From contig OU612074.1 of the NCBI GenBank assembly GCA_914767715.1, forward strand, positions 7,021,501 to 7,085,500: 64,000 bases of DNA, in the 5' to 3' direction. Position 1 is the stretch's first letter, and each line of letters begins with the position of its first letter. The position numbers were made by a program, and so were the translations under genes. This stretch comes from Membranipora membranacea. Its lineage: Eukaryota > Bryozoa > Gymnolaemata > Cheilostomatida > Membraniporidae. This document shows, piece by piece, positions 47,653-60,989 of this stretch. The notes beneath the pieces were generated by a model. The model did no database searches and was not told the origin of the DNA. It worked only from the letters and a program-made list of their open reading frames with translations.

Positions 47653-48231
47653 TTGATTGCGGTTATATTGACTGATTCACATTTTTGTGTTACCATCAGT
47701 TGTGTTTAATTACATCATGTTCTTTTTATTCAGTCATAGTCATAATCTGCACAAGATTTTTGGCCAAAAGACGCAAAAAATGACAAACCTAAATCCTGGT
47801 TGTATGATTATAATGACCGATGTATTTTGGCACATCCTTGTATTCATTATAACCAGAATATCCTGGCAGGTGGTTGGTAAGCAGTATCTGCGTCACGTGA
47901 TTCTCAGCAGTATGAATAATCAACAAACCAAACCATGACCAATAGAGAGGCCAAAACTAGCAGGACCTGATAACATGGTTGTGATGTACTCTTCTATTGG
48001 AATATCTCATACCCTTCGAATCATAAGTCTAGGTTTATTTGCTATAAACAGAATTCGCATAGTCGACAGCTACCAGTTCAATATGCTTCATGGATAATGT
48101 GCCACATTTAAATTCAAAAGACGGCACTTTATAGGATCAATTTCAAAATCTAAAGCTTCTGAGGAATGATTATAACTAGGCTTAGTAATCACTGGTTTAT
48201 ATTTGACAATATTTGACTGCGAATACACTCC

Positions 48232-48520
48232 ATGAGGGGTCACTTCACTAATTCAAATGTTGTGCCCATAAATCGGTCAAGACACTGCACCTCCTATACC
48301 CATGCCTGTCAAACATACCTCATATCAAAGATGCAGAAGGGGTCCTTTTACTGCATGTTGGATGTGCAAACACACAGTGGAGCTCTAGTCCAAGTTCACA
48401 AGGATATGGCTAGGATTTGTGGTGCTCCAGTACCAAATCAGGAATGACTGGCATCGCCTCGAATTGAACCTAGACCTTAAAGGTCACAAGACCGTACCGT
48501 TAACCATTACATCGCTCCTG
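48232..48520 (-). mobile_element. tRNA-derived SINE
   Basis: On the minus strand, from 48520: GGAGCGATGTAATGGTTAACGG (the A-box region of a tRNA-like head), then AGGTTCAATTCGAGGC (B-box; complement at 48460-48470), spaced as in a tRNA. The body follows to about 48232 and is shared with 45170-45400. The spliced-in position inside copy A of the local duplication, absent in copy B, dates insertion after the duplication. Confidence 0.7.
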
Positions 48521-50749
48521 AATCTTTGGACTTCACAATTTTATAGTACACTCGACTCCGGTCCATCGGAGACTCAGTTTGTCTCAGACTGGAATATTGT
48601 CAGCCTGATACCATGTAATAGGGCTTTACTATTAGGTATGTGGGGATAAATAACAAGATGCCACCTCATCACAATATGTTGAATATCACATACTAGTTAT
48701 GTATTCACTGTACAGAGATATCTGCATTCTACTATGAATCAGCAGCAAAAAATTTCTGTTAGCTGAGCAGGTTTGATCGGCCGCATATCATAGCAATTCA
48801 CCAAAGTTACAACACAACCACTACCCACGTCACTGCAAGGATGAGGATTATGCCGCCCTAGTACCTGCTTTTTTGCATATTGTGCAATGCAACCTCTTGA
48901 CAGGTTTTTTATTTGCAGATTATAAATTCTGAAAAAACTTCCGAAGCAGCTTATTTACTTTTCAGTTATGCAATGATACAACAAAGGATATGTTAACCAC
49001 AGAATACATTTTCTGAGACCAGATGTAGCTACATGTAGCTCCGACTACCATTGGTACTGTGATTCAATGTATGTTGTATGTTTGCTGGGAGGGATGAATG
49101 CCAATTATATTCATTTTCTCTTATCAGACCCTTTGGCTAGCTAGTCTGTAAACACTCTGACAGAAAAGTTTTATTTTCTTCTTTTGATATTTATAAATGA
49201 CAGCTTTGAATGGGGATGATGAAGACAGAATATTCCGATCGACATAACTGATGATGATGATGAGCTATAGAAGTGAGCAAAAGCTGAGAGATGATAACGA
49301 ATCTATAAACAACATCATCAAATGCTTGGCCTCACCATGATGAAAGGGAACCGTCACCATTCTTACTCATTCCTACCAGCTGGGGACAAATAGCTATGAA
49401 AAGCCTGATTTCATCACAATGACCTTTGTCCGTTTAGAATATGAGAAAAATAACACGGCATGCATAACCTTGATGTTTCCTAGGCTCCAGACACATCTGA
49501 AGGGAGGTTGCTCATCCATTGTATAATTCCCTGATTGAATAAAACTTCTAACAGACTCTGCACTACATGAGATATATGCTGTGCCCAGTCATGCCCAGCC
49601 TAGTCTGAACGTGGTTCTGGAATCCTTTATGGACAAAATTGGAATGGAGTGTGGAATGAATTTGTAGCTGCAGGTTGTGAGAACAGAAGAAAGTTATGAA
49701 AAATTTCAAGTTTTGTCCCCTTCTGCAAGATTTTGTGGTATGGGAGATAACCATCTTCAAAAAACTTTCCAGGAATATTATAAAAACTCGATTCGTTGAT
49801 TCTCCTGCCAGCAGTCAGAAATCAACTAGTGGAAACTTGAGGTAGTCTGTTGTTCCCACGTAATCGCTAAAATGTAAATATTCACCTGCAATGATTCCTC
49901 ATTTATTTTGTGGCCGAGATATACCAAGTTGATGTTTCTGATGCATATTATCTCAGTTTTTTGCAAACTGATGACTGTAATATGCCGATGAGTACGACGA
50001 ATACTATTGACCACTGCCAAAATATACCTGTAGCAGTTGTTTCCCTGAGTACAAAATATGGAATGTTTGTATGGGATAGCGAGAGGAGCAACTAATTGAT
50101 TCTCTCAGCAGTTCAGAAATGGGATTTGTCTTATAGTTTCAGATTTTAGAGATAAGATTTCTATTGAGCTGCTCATCAGCTATAGTCCTTGAAGTGAAAA
50201 TTATATTGTGATGACTACAGACATTATAAAATCATTGGTAAGATAATGACGATGGGCAGTACTCAAAACTGTGTTTAATGTTGACAAACTTGATCATTTT
50301 AAGCTTGTCTCAGCTTATAAGTCTAGTTAATCCAAACGATGCCTTTGTAGTTATTACACAATCCCTCACTCTGCTCTAGTAGTAGCCAGAGAGTTCATTT
50401 AATATCATACCTGTTATGTTTGGAGTTTGGTGTCAAATTTAATATCTGTCTACCAATCATGATATGGTACAAAAGACCATTCCAAGCCTGCACCAGTGTG
50501 GGAAACCTGAAAGTAAGGGATTTATCTAAAAAAATTGAAGGAATATAGCTAACACTCCTGTTGATCACTAATTTTTTGCTCATAAGAAATTTTGGTGTTA
50601 TTGAGTGTCATTTGTTTTCCACTTACTTGAAATACCATTCCTCTCATTGATTTCTAGAAACCCTGAGCGTTGGCATTGTGTGATGTACATGAATGTGTTA
50701 CACAAGATTTGACAGGTTAAGGTTGATTTGAAAAAGCTGCGATCAGGGT

Positions 50750-51880
50750 GTATGTCCAAAATTCTTTTTGTGATGCAAGCTTGTGTATTTCATAGTAACC
50801 AATTAGGAGTTGCCTGCTTAATGTCAATGTAACCGCAACTTCTTCTGATTTTATAAATCTGTTTTGTATCACCAATGGTCACTAGAATGTATCAACAAGT
50901 ACACTACCAATGTATCACCAACTGGTCTGCCTCATGACAACCAAATCACCGAATCAATTACCAACCGTGATATTCAACATTTAAACACATGATTTAAGTC
51001 AGGGGAATTTTGAAAAAGTTCCCGGAATTATCTCATTGAGACAGAACGCCTAATTTAACTTTGAGTGCTTTGTTAAATCGATCAAGTCCATAAGGTGAGT
51101 TACTGGTCAACCAAAGTGGCTGTAATCTGAGAACTCTGTCATACCAGTGAGTCAATGTGTACTTTTTAATTGACTTGATGTTGGAGAGATAATAGCAGAG
51201 TGATCTAATACAGAGAAGCAGATTTACTAGAACTTCCTCCACAAAGTATGATAAACTCAGAATTAAATTTGTCAAAGTTCTAGTTCCACAAGCTCACTTC
51301 CCCAATTGACAACAAATGTGTGACAAACACAAGAATAATTGAATTAGTCATAGAATTTGCTTTAGTTTGCCTCTCCCCTTATCACATGTGCAAATATCTC
51401 TATACGGGAAGTAAAACCTGTTTGAAATTTCTATCTCAGTTATTTAAACAGTGTCAGCTGCATCAATGTCTGGGTGTTATCAATTAAAAATTACACTGGG
51501 AGAGGCACCATATGTTATCAAGTTTCATTCGGCGTAGCACTTCATACCTTCACTCTCGTTGAATAAACACACTTCAAAGCGGTTCTGGCAACTGCGTAGC
51601 ATAAAAATTCACCATAGTAACAGAACAATCACTGTCCACATCAATGTGAGGATGAGGATTCATGACCCCTCAATTCTTATTGTCTCATTTTTTACGTATT
51701 GTGCAGCTTCATGACAGTTGTTTTGCAGATTCCAAATTTTGGTAAAAAAACCGACGCAGCCTATTTACTTTTATGTTATGCAATGATATGAACAAAGATA
51801 ATGTTAACCGCAGAACACATGAGCTGAGGTACTATGTAGCTACCTGTGACTCCTATTACCATTGGTACTAAGGTTCAATT
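50750..51880. repeat. Segmental duplication, copy B
   Basis: Same block order as copy A: 50767-50860, then 51580-51870. Spacing is shorter, since copy A also carries a SINE. On the minus strand the end block reads IQSKLNLSTNGNRSHR near 51900-51850 before a GTAGCTAC donor-like site; the copy A equivalent reads IQHTLNHSTNGSRSY. A coding exon may therefore be part of the unit. Confidence 0.65.
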
Positions 51881-52570
51881 TGGACTGTATGTCTGCTGTG
51901 GGGGGTCTGCGCTGAATTTTCATCACTTTATAGCAACGTTTTAGGTTACCAGGTCTGCAAACAAAATGATGTCGTCTCTCAGTTTCCACATTTTGCCCCG
52001 TGATATTTATAACAAACAGTTTTAAATTTGGGTTATGTAGATGCAGGCATTTTAACTTCCCAGTTGTGCTATGGATATTTGACAAACAATGTTCAATTTA
52101 ATTATTTTTTTGAAACCCGATCTAGCAATTCTCTGAAAATGGCGTAATATGATCGAAACAATATGACGACAAACAATGTGGATGGCTTCAAAATCTTCAT
52201 GAGGAAGTAAAATTGTTCTTAATTTTTATATGAGCCAATTTAACAGGTCCAGTTTTATGGACCTCTGTCTAATAATATTACACAATGCATTCCAGCCATG
52301 TCATCATGATTTCTCTTTAATTTGATTATGTTTGTTGGAGTGAGAGCCTGCCTCTGATACGGTTATAGTTTGATGACCTGGAGACAACCAGGTCAATATT
52401 TTATACTAGTTATAATCTTGATAGAAAACTGTAAATTACCTAAATTTGATATAAGGGTCGTAGTTAAGAAAATATGATGGGGAAGGCAACAATCCTGGAG
52501 GTCGTACGGTAGCACCAGTTGCGGTGCTGTAATTTCAACATGTGAATGTCAGCCACCAAAGAACTCCTTT

Positions 52571-53620
52571 ATGAGCCACATACAGAAGGATGAACACCAT
52601 CTTTTCCACTCATTCTTGACTAAACTCCGATCTGGAAGGCTGCAATCATACAAACATCGAGCAGCAATCGGTAGTGACAGCTTTATACGGCATTTTATAA
52701 ATGTCTGCAATAATTCCAGTAAATGCTGATACAATGTTCTATTTTAGTTTGTATCTGTGCTATTTTTTTTATTTTCAATTACTTTTTATCATTTGAACCT
52801 TTTAGTTTTTTAGTCGTCAGCGGCAAATCCATATATCATTTCACTATATTATCACAGAGTAAGGATATACAGAGGGGACACTTCAATGATCGTTATAGTG
52901 CCTGCGGTTTTTGAGCTACTGGGGGAAAATCATCATCTGGCCACCTGCCAATTTTCAATAAATATATAAGCTTATAAGGGATTTTCTCATACATTCATGC
53001 CTACCTTTGTTGGGCCATCAGTCTATCTGTATTCATCCCAAAGACTGATTACTAACTTTTGTGAAACGTCCAACCTTCAAGCTATACACCATATTATTGT
53101 CATTTTTTGCTAGGATACATAGGCTATGATTTATATTGGTTTTTAAAATGAGTTATATCATATAGATTAATAAGCGGCTTGGGTCAGTACACGGACATTT
53201 CCTAATTTTGATGACCAGCCATCCATCAATTGTCACATGTAAATCTATATGGAAAAACTCATTTTAAAAACCCATATAACTCATAGCCTATGTATCCTAG
53301 CAAAAAATGACAACAATATGGTGTATAGCTTGAAGGTTGGACATTTCAAAAAAGTTGGAAATCAGTCTTTGGGATAAATACAGAATGAATTATGACCTAT
53401 CAAAGGTAGCTATGTCTGCCTAAAACCTCACATTGTAACTTATATAATTATTGAAATTTGCAGGTTGCCAGATTGATGATTTTCCCCCAGTGGATGAAAA
53501 CCGCAGGCACTGTAACGATCATTGAAGTGTCCCCTCTGTTTATCCTTACTCTGTGATATTATGTATTACATGTATATATGTGACAACGAATTAAACCAAA
53601 CCGAACCGAACCAAAACCAA
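52571..53620 (+). mobile_element. 5'-truncated LINE 3' end carrying a foldback insertion
   Basis: The frame to TGA 52727-52729 reads HHLFHSFLTKLRSGRLQSYK then SFIRHFINVCNN, aligning with the C-terminal tail of the 13-16 kb LINE (FLAKCPSGRYRT, CFLRHAIHILN). The 3' UTR is interrupted by the foldback element 52847-53560. After it come TGTATATATGTGACAA and a degenerate (CCGAA)n tail to about 53620. Confidence 0.7.
52847..53560. mobile_element. Foldback element with ~320-bp arms
   Basis: Left arm 52847-53168 and right arm 53242-53560 are imperfect reverse complements. They share ATCACAGAGTAAGGATA at the ends, GGGGACACTTCAATGATCGT, CCCAAAGACTGATT, CAACCTTCAAGCTATACACC, GCTAGGATACATAGGCTATG. The loop is about 73 bp. 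No coding sequence. Likely an inverted-repeat MITE or a duplicated-inverted 3' UTR. Confidence 0.85.
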
Positions 53621-56600
53621 AGAATTTGAATATTCATAAAAAGCCAATGGAAATCGTACTGAAACTGAAACGCAACATCTTCTTGAGAGGTGGATGTAGT
53701 TTATCTGCTATTTTATACTGATAACCTGACATAGATCATAAATATGCTGCCATGCCATTGATCTCAGGGAAAAACACCTGCCCTATAAATTGCATGAGAA
53801 TGTTTATAACAATGTAAATATATAGTTGGAAGCCTAATATATCAGCCACTTATTGTTCTAGCTAGTTGATAAAAAGACTCAGAACCTCCTAATCCCGCAA
53901 AACAGTAAAAGGTGTAGGACAACAGTATTTGTTTTTCTCCCTTGCCGTCCTAGAAACACTGTCTCTACGAATATAATCCAGATGAGAATTGACATATTGA
54001 CCCAAGACATCAACACATTTATCACATTTAGCTTTTTCAGAATCAATAACCCCCACAGACTAGCAAATCTTCATCACTGAAATTCCAGCTTAAAATAGAA
54101 CATCACTTGCGCATAATAAGCCATAGCAGGAGAAAACGGTTCCACAGCAGTTCCTTTGCCCTTTATCATAGAGAGTAGAATACTGGCTTTGAATCTGTAA
54201 TGAACTCCATATTTGGTACCATATTAGAACCAGTTTTTATTTAGGTGCATGCTTAGTCTGATGTATGACTCACCAGCAGAAATAAAACCAATAAATCAGT
54301 CAGTCATCAAAGCTGACAAAACAAGATGGGGAACTTTCGAAAAGAATAACAAAGAAAGTGGGGGATTTTCGCTTGCACTGACTTACTGACTTACCAAACC
54401 AAAACTAGACATGTGTCATTTGATATTTGAGTGTTGAAGGAGACAGAACTAAAGTTTGAGAGTAAAGCAAATACGTACTAACTGAAGGAAACCTACTATC
54501 TTTCGGATCAATCAGGGGAATCATACTCTACGAGGCAAAACTAACTAAAATTTAGCTTGGCTAGTTTGGAGTTGAGGTTTGCAAGTTTTGCAGCTGAGGT
54601 TCTAGTTCAAATAAAGAAAAGAAGGTGAGTAGTAAATGTTAGCTAGAGATTAATTCCACTACTCGAAACCTGTGACATAAAAAGGAATATTTTCCTCCTG
54701 CAAACACTTCACCCCTCAAAAATATTCAATAACTGGAAAGTAAAATAGTGGAGTCAATAACCAAAGTAAAATTTCTCTTATTAGGGCTCTGATCAGTTGG
54801 TCAGAACGGGGTCCTCCATCAAAAAAATTAAGTGGATGGAATGGCGTCAGGAAGGGTTGCTCCTGAGCTACACCAGTACCAAGCCAGTAGAACCGCCAGA
54901 ATAAAATCAGCTGAGGGTTTCCCAAATGGTATCATGACTTAAGGAAAGGGTGGGTTTTATTTATGTTTTCTTACATGACAAATTTCTTGTACAGATTATT
55001 TTCTGATGACTGAAGACACCAAATGTGATTTACCTGTGTTAAAAAGCATTGATGTATACTCAGCCATCATTTTGCACTTGCAAGGGGAAATAGCTTTTAG
55101 GGATTTTGAGCTCATATTATAGCGTTTTTTGCTTTCGAAACAAAGTTATTACATTGTTATACTACTTGACACATTTTGCATGGTGGTTTTCTGATGTTGG
55201 AATCTGGTTTACTCGAGGTATGATTCTGCTGTAACCGAATCCGATTTTTTAATTTTTTGTTTCTATTTTTTTGCACTTATTGCTACAGTAAGCTGCACAG
55301 ATATCTAGCTTGAGATTTCATTAGTCACCATTGACAATGACACACCCTTCAGTTGGTCGGCTGGGTGAATAAAGCTCACTTCATGGTGTAACTTAGCCCT
55401 TACCCTGCACCAATCCCCACCCCAAAAACTTCTCCTGAAAACACAAAACCTAAAGCTGCGAAAACAGTTTAAGCTCAATGTGATAAGTTACGGATCATCG
55501 ATTTCTCAAACTCCTTGATCTTACTGATGACCTGCAGGTAAGCCTGTGTAGGTCACCTGAAGGTTATGACGATATCAATATCCTCTGATGAGGAACTGCA
55601 GTTCAAACACCAGTCATAGATTTGAATGTGAGCAGAATGTAGTGCTATGAATTCCAATAACGAAGCTATAATATTATTATATAGCCTGTGATTCCGATAT
55701 GCCGCCTACTGCAATAATTACATTATTATACTGTGTAAAAGGAACAAAGGCTATTACAATATACAGGCAAACAGGCAGATGAAACAGGGCCGTAGTGTAT
55801 AAAATTTAAAGGGGAGACAAGAATCATGGGTAGTGCATGCGCCATAGAATATGGGTTGATTGCCATGGGTATCTTTAGGGACGGGTTGGGGTGTTGTGAG
55901 TTTCCCTCAGAGTGGAATTGGTTGAAGCCCCAGTCGAAAGACCATTTCAAGGTATATACATTTGAATAGAATTCCGAACCAGCTGATTCTGACTTTGAGT
56001 TTTTACAATTATCATAGTGTTTTAATCCATTTTATTTAGCTCTCCATGAAATTCAGCGCTGCCCCAAACCCAATAAATCTCCATCATGAACAACATTAAC
56101 TGCACAAAACCACTGGTGGCAACCTCTCTCCCCTATTACTACGGCCCTAGTACTACCCTGCACAGCTTTTTTTGCATGGCGAGCCAGCTATTGGCTAGAA
56201 TCTTTTTGCATGAGGATAAGATATTTCAGTATAACTTCCAGTATTCTTGGGCTGTTCAATAAGCAGACATTCTATTGGATTAATCCTGTGATTTATCATG
56301 GTAAGTAACATACATATGCGCAATTCAGAGGGTTGTTCTAGAATTCGACATCCAGCAAAATTGTCCTGATGTTAAAGGGCTTCCCATGACATTTGGCTTA
56401 AAATCTTCAGAGAGCAATATGAAATTTCAACTGTTTAATTGACAATTTCAATCATTGAGAACAACTCGTTTGTTACCAATGAGTGTGAACGACTGAAAAT
56501 TGAAGCAAGTATTTGTTCTGAAATGATACTTACATGTACAAGTGAAACTAGTATACATTTATTGTATTGTATCGGTCCTGTAATTGAACTGAAGATAGTA

Positions 56601-56789
56601 ATCATTATATCAACTGAAGCGAAGGGAAAATCAATAACCAACTCTAGCTCTCTATAGAAACTTTTTGTGTGCAGGGGACTCTTTGCAACTGTAAACATTC
56701 TGGACGGGGATTTTCCCATCGCAATTACAGATCTATAATCAAACTGAAGCCATATGTGCAAATCATCGATAAAATATGTAGCATTTATG
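53621..56789. other. Non-coding stretch
   Basis: No confident gene. A block after GTACAG at 54991 (YFLMTEDTKCDLPVLKSIDV) faintly resembles the first strand of a sushi domain but lacks the later cysteines. Minus-strand frame 54716-54925 and plus-strand frame 56439-56657 show no known motif. Confidence 0.4.
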
Positions 56790-56930
56790 GGAAAGGTAGA
56801 GGTGAGATGGGGAGGGGGAGAGAGGTAGAGGGGGGAGAGGTAGAGGGAGAGAGGCAGAGGGGAGAGAGGTAGAGGGGGAGAGGTAGATGTGGAGGGGGAG
56901 AGGTAGAGGGGGAGGGGGAGAGGGAAAGCA
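56790..56930. repeat. Polypurine G/A minisatellite
   Basis: About 140 bp almost purely purine on the plus strand, built of GGGGGAGAGGTAGA-like units. G-rich tracts of four to six in close spacing could form G-quadruplex or triplex structures. The minus strand encodes a Leu/Pro/Ser repeat frame that is a by-product. Confidence 0.9.
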
Positions 56931-58255
56931 GGTTCTGGCGGAAATCTCCTGATTCAACATCTGTGTAAATCTAACACTAGCTTGTAATATTAAGGGCTTG
57001 GTTCATAGCACGCAGGTGTTGTTTGATGATTTACATGGTTGCCAAGCCAAACAGCGCTACAATAAAGGCTATAGATTTAATAATAATGAATTTGTAATAT
57101 TCAAGTCTAGGGTATAGGCTAAGGAACTCGCAAGTATGATTCCTGAAGATATTCATCATTGAAGGAAGTAAGTCAAGCAGTGTTAACGAGTAGCATGAGT
57201 CAAGTACCAGTATGGGCCAATCCTAGCAAGATATGAGGACAAGATAAGATGAAGCAGAAGACGACAAATTGAACAGCACCAAAAAAGCAGGCAATTCAAA
57301 CCCAAACACAATGAGTAGTAGCCGTTATTCATGATTTGAATACCCTGCATGAATGAACACTATTTGAACCAGAGCCTAGAAGGTGTTGACCTATAAATGA
57401 GTTTTTGCTTCCTTGTGGTTAGATCAATCATCTGCCTCAGCCAAAACATCATTATCATCAGCCTTCATGCATGGTTGTGCAGGGAGACCATTCTCCCTGG
57501 TTTACGGTATTAAATATATTCATTACGGAGAAGTAACCAGCTAGTAAAATCTCAACCAAACTGGCAATTCCAAATGGATTAAACTAGGGAACCTAGAACA
57601 AGTAAGTTGTGGCTGAGCCAAGCCAATATGGCAATAAAATCTTTGTTCTTTGGTTCCAGCGGGGACAAACTTGGTATGAGTGAAAATCCTGCTCCGACTC
57701 CGGTAGTGAAGTAGACATGTTTCCTCATCAACAACACTAAATGAGTTTGTGCTAGGCGGTGGGTCAACTGCATGGAAATGCAATTGTTCAAATATGTGTT
57801 TTCTGTTGATCAATGTGGTTCATTTTACAGCAGGAGGGATGACATTAGACTGAGGTGCAGTTCATAGCGCAATAATCGAGCCCGATTTTGTCATCGGTCA
57901 TTATACACCATCAAATCAGGCACATTCTCATCCTACTGCACAGGAGCTGGAGCCTGACACTCTTACCACTGAAGAGCTGCTCAAAAAAGGTGAGTGTAGG
58001 CAGGGTGTAGGCGAAAGTCATCCTTTCATACTTCAATGAAGATGTTGTGGGACTATAAATTCCCATACATGAAGAGTGAAACAACTTTGGCTACGCTTAT
58101 CTACAAAATTTTCCATCATTTTGATGTGGTGTTCCAACGCTGGGGAATTATGTTTGTCAAAATTAAAATCTCCATGGTTGCAAATTCTTGGCCTTATATC
58201 GGTAGCCAGCCAGATGAGGTAAGTCGTGTATGATAAAACTACGATCTGTATGCTC
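56931..58255. other. Non-coding stretch
   Basis: Short ORFs only; overlapping minus frames near 57541-57813 share no recognisable domain. No repeats matching elsewhere in the window were noticed. Confidence 0.4.
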
Positions 58256-59060
58256 CATACCTGACAAGTCTCCCTATTTGGTTAGGGAGCCTCCATACTG
58301 ACTCTCGTGATCTGACCGGGCATGTAGATCACTGATAAACTAGGCTATCATTACCACAAAGCAGGTGTCGTTAAGGCTAAGTATGCATCATGCGTGACTT
58401 GAGTTCGCGCATGTGCAAGAACAATGAGTTTAGTTTGGGTTCTGATTGCAACTTTGGAAAGGGGAAATGGGATACCCCCTGCATAAACTGTCAATCAAAA
58501 TCAGCTAATAATGACAAGAGAGGATAACTATTGATAACAAATCCGCACCCTTTGGGAAGTATGTCACCAGAGCAGGTAGCCAATCAGATGGCTTCGGAAT
58601 TCCGAGGCTCAATTTTGCAGAGCATGCGCAGAATGGGGAGCCTCCCAGTTTTTAAGGGTCATTCCCACCTCCTCCCTATCTCCCTTTTTCCTCCCTTTTT
58701 TGACTTCTTTCACCCATAAAATTTTTGAAGTGTCCTTTTGCAAGAAATTGTGTTTTACTATTTCCACAGTACATACACCTATGTATTTGCTTATTACCAC
58801 TACTGCTTGTATGCAGCTATACAATATCTATGCCAAAACTACCACTGTTGTTAGAACTGTTCCTCTTAGGTCCAATAAACTACGACAGATCATTCACAAA
58901 ATCAAGTAAAATAATATATGACTGCTCAAGTTTTAGCTGATAAATGTGATAAACAAGGTCCGGATTGGACCCGCACTCCGGTATCGGAGTTCGTCTGCTA
59001 GTATCTCCTGATTTCTGGGTCTGCCAACTTGTCATATATGGTATGCTCTTCAACTTTCAT
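58256..59060 (+). repeat. Dispersed repeat, copy 2 (with partial third piece)
   Basis: 58620-59060 matches 25690-26110 block by block. A smaller piece at 58256-58305 (CATACCTGACAAGTCTCCCT, GGAGCCTCC) repeats the unit's start, so the copy is either rearranged or two nested insertions. Confidence 0.7.
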
Positions 59061-60989
59061 CATAACTTGATGAGGTCTTTGTTGGTCACTCTCTTTATCA
59101 GGTGTTTGAGTCTCGAAAGAAATTGTACAATACAGCAATCCACTCACTTTTATCCAGACCGCATGCATTCTGACCCATAAACTATTTGCATATCATGAAT
59201 TGAGAGATGATAGACAGACCAATGGTAGAGTTGTGGGTCTTGACAAAATGAAAAGACAACTCCAAAGATGGTTTTGACAACTTTTATCTAAGGAGGTATT
59301 AAATGTCACCCTCCTTTCAAGCAGAGACAACAATGTGGGAACTGTTGAAATTAAACTTTGCATAACTTAGGAACTTTTGACTAAAATTTTCAGTCCATTA
59401 TGAAATCAAAGAAGCAACCTGTATAAATATTGGGATTGTATTTGGCTGTGCTGAACTATCTATGATTATGAACATTCATCTACATTGATTAATTACATTC
59501 CATCGATCCATCAGTCAGTTTTTTATTTTTTTATTTTATTCATTAATTTATTTAGTTTTATATAGGATTATTATTATAACATCAATTTATTACCATGGAT
59601 GGAAATCAAGTCAATTGTATGAATGATAACACAAGCATGTGTACTGTTTATTGGATTGATTGCTTTTCTTTATATTTTTATCAAGATGATAGATCACTTT
59701 CCTGCCTTCCTGCCCACCCCAACCAGAAACTACACGACACTATACATACAGGCCTGAATGACATTTATCTTTTCTTAAAATTGACTTTGAGAGGAAGGTT
59801 TGGTGAAGTCATGAAATCCCTGACACCCCCACCTCATTTTCTAAAGATTCAGAATTTAAGAATGCAAAAAAGGCAAGTTGCCACCTAAAATGTTTGTGTT
59901 ACTGCAGGAAACTGAGGTACTATCATTTAGTCTTGTTTCTAACTTTTATCTATGTATCTGACCTTAGATAGAAGACACCCAGACCGTCAGAAGATAAGTG
60001 ATACAGAGAGGAACCTGGCCTTCAGCTTCCAGTTAGTGAAAGTTGATTACTAGAAGGTAAATACTAAAATATAAAAATTATCCAATAAAATTACTTCCGT
60101 GGTCTTATGTGCTTGCATCCGAGCTGTGAGCCGGGATCGGTTTCGTTTAGAATTATCATTAGCATGGTTGAGAAAGAATGCTATCATCAACAATTTTCTT
60201 AGTTTGATGGTTGCAACTGTTTCAATTCTCTTGATGGCAACATATTGTTATAATAACCACTAGGAGTGAGCTCTTGAAAGTTAGTATAACTAATGAAACA
60301 GTTTTTTATGGGAACTTGCCTTTGCATTTGCCTAAGAGTAGCTCTCAAAATAATTTTCTGTGTTTTCTATGCAATCTGCATGACATTGTGCTTGAGACAA
60401 TGCTATCAGTTAATGACTAGCTAACTATAGTAAGTTCTAATTGAAACCTGTACCTGGGTCATTGGGCCAAACTCAAACGTAGAAGTCACACCAATTTGAA
60501 GTATTAACTTCACTCTCTTATTTACTTACTTGGGTATAGGCCTAAGGCATAATGGGTTCACCCCCTACTCAAAACCTAAACCTTTGAAGTTGTTTTTATA
60601 TTGATAATTATGTCATAGACAAATTTCAATATTTGTTATTATAAAGGCATAATCTTATGATTGTCACAGCATTTAAAACTTTGATACTCTGCAGGATTAA
60701 ACTGTATAGAAAATGAGGGGATGCTAACGAGTCTTAGGACTCACCTAGAATGAAACCTGGTATGGTTAAATCTAACTTGATTTCCGAGTACTTGATTATG
60801 GGAAGCCAACATATGTAAAACGTAATATGAAACAACACTGTTTAATACTTACTACGAACTATGTAATAATGTACGAGTTGAAGTTAATATATTAGTATAA
60901 CATGAGACACAGTCAAAACAACTTCAATTGTTGCTCAAATTTAGTTAAAATATCAATTTTTATTTGTAAAAAAAATCAGGTATATCATC
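59061..60989. other. Intergenic region upstream of receptor gene
   Basis: AT-rich, with a 97-codon frame at 59595-59888 of no recognised family. It should contain the promoter of the gene at 60990, but no TATA box or initiator can be assigned with confidence. Confidence 0.4.

Larger units (their letters stand above)
47450..49060. repeat. Segmental duplication, copy A
   Basis: The left block at about 47466-47560 (CAATTAGGAGTTG-CTGCTTAATGTCAATGTAACC-CAACTTCTT) and the right block at about 48770-49065 (ATTCACCA-AGTTACA, AGGATGAGGATT, CAG-CTATTTACTTTT, TTATGCAATGATA, GTTAACC-CAGAA, ACCATTGGTACT) both recur in copy B in the same order. Between them lies the SINE at 48232-48520, absent from copy B. 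Confidence 0.7.

Noticed and set aside
48461-48520. A genuine tRNA gene on the minus strand.
   Set aside because: A- and B-boxes are present, but the anticodon and acceptor stems do not form properly and the unit continues into a repeated SINE body.
56763-56960. Minus-strand Leu/Pro/Ser-rich ORF.
   Set aside because: It is the reverse reading of the polypurine minisatellite.
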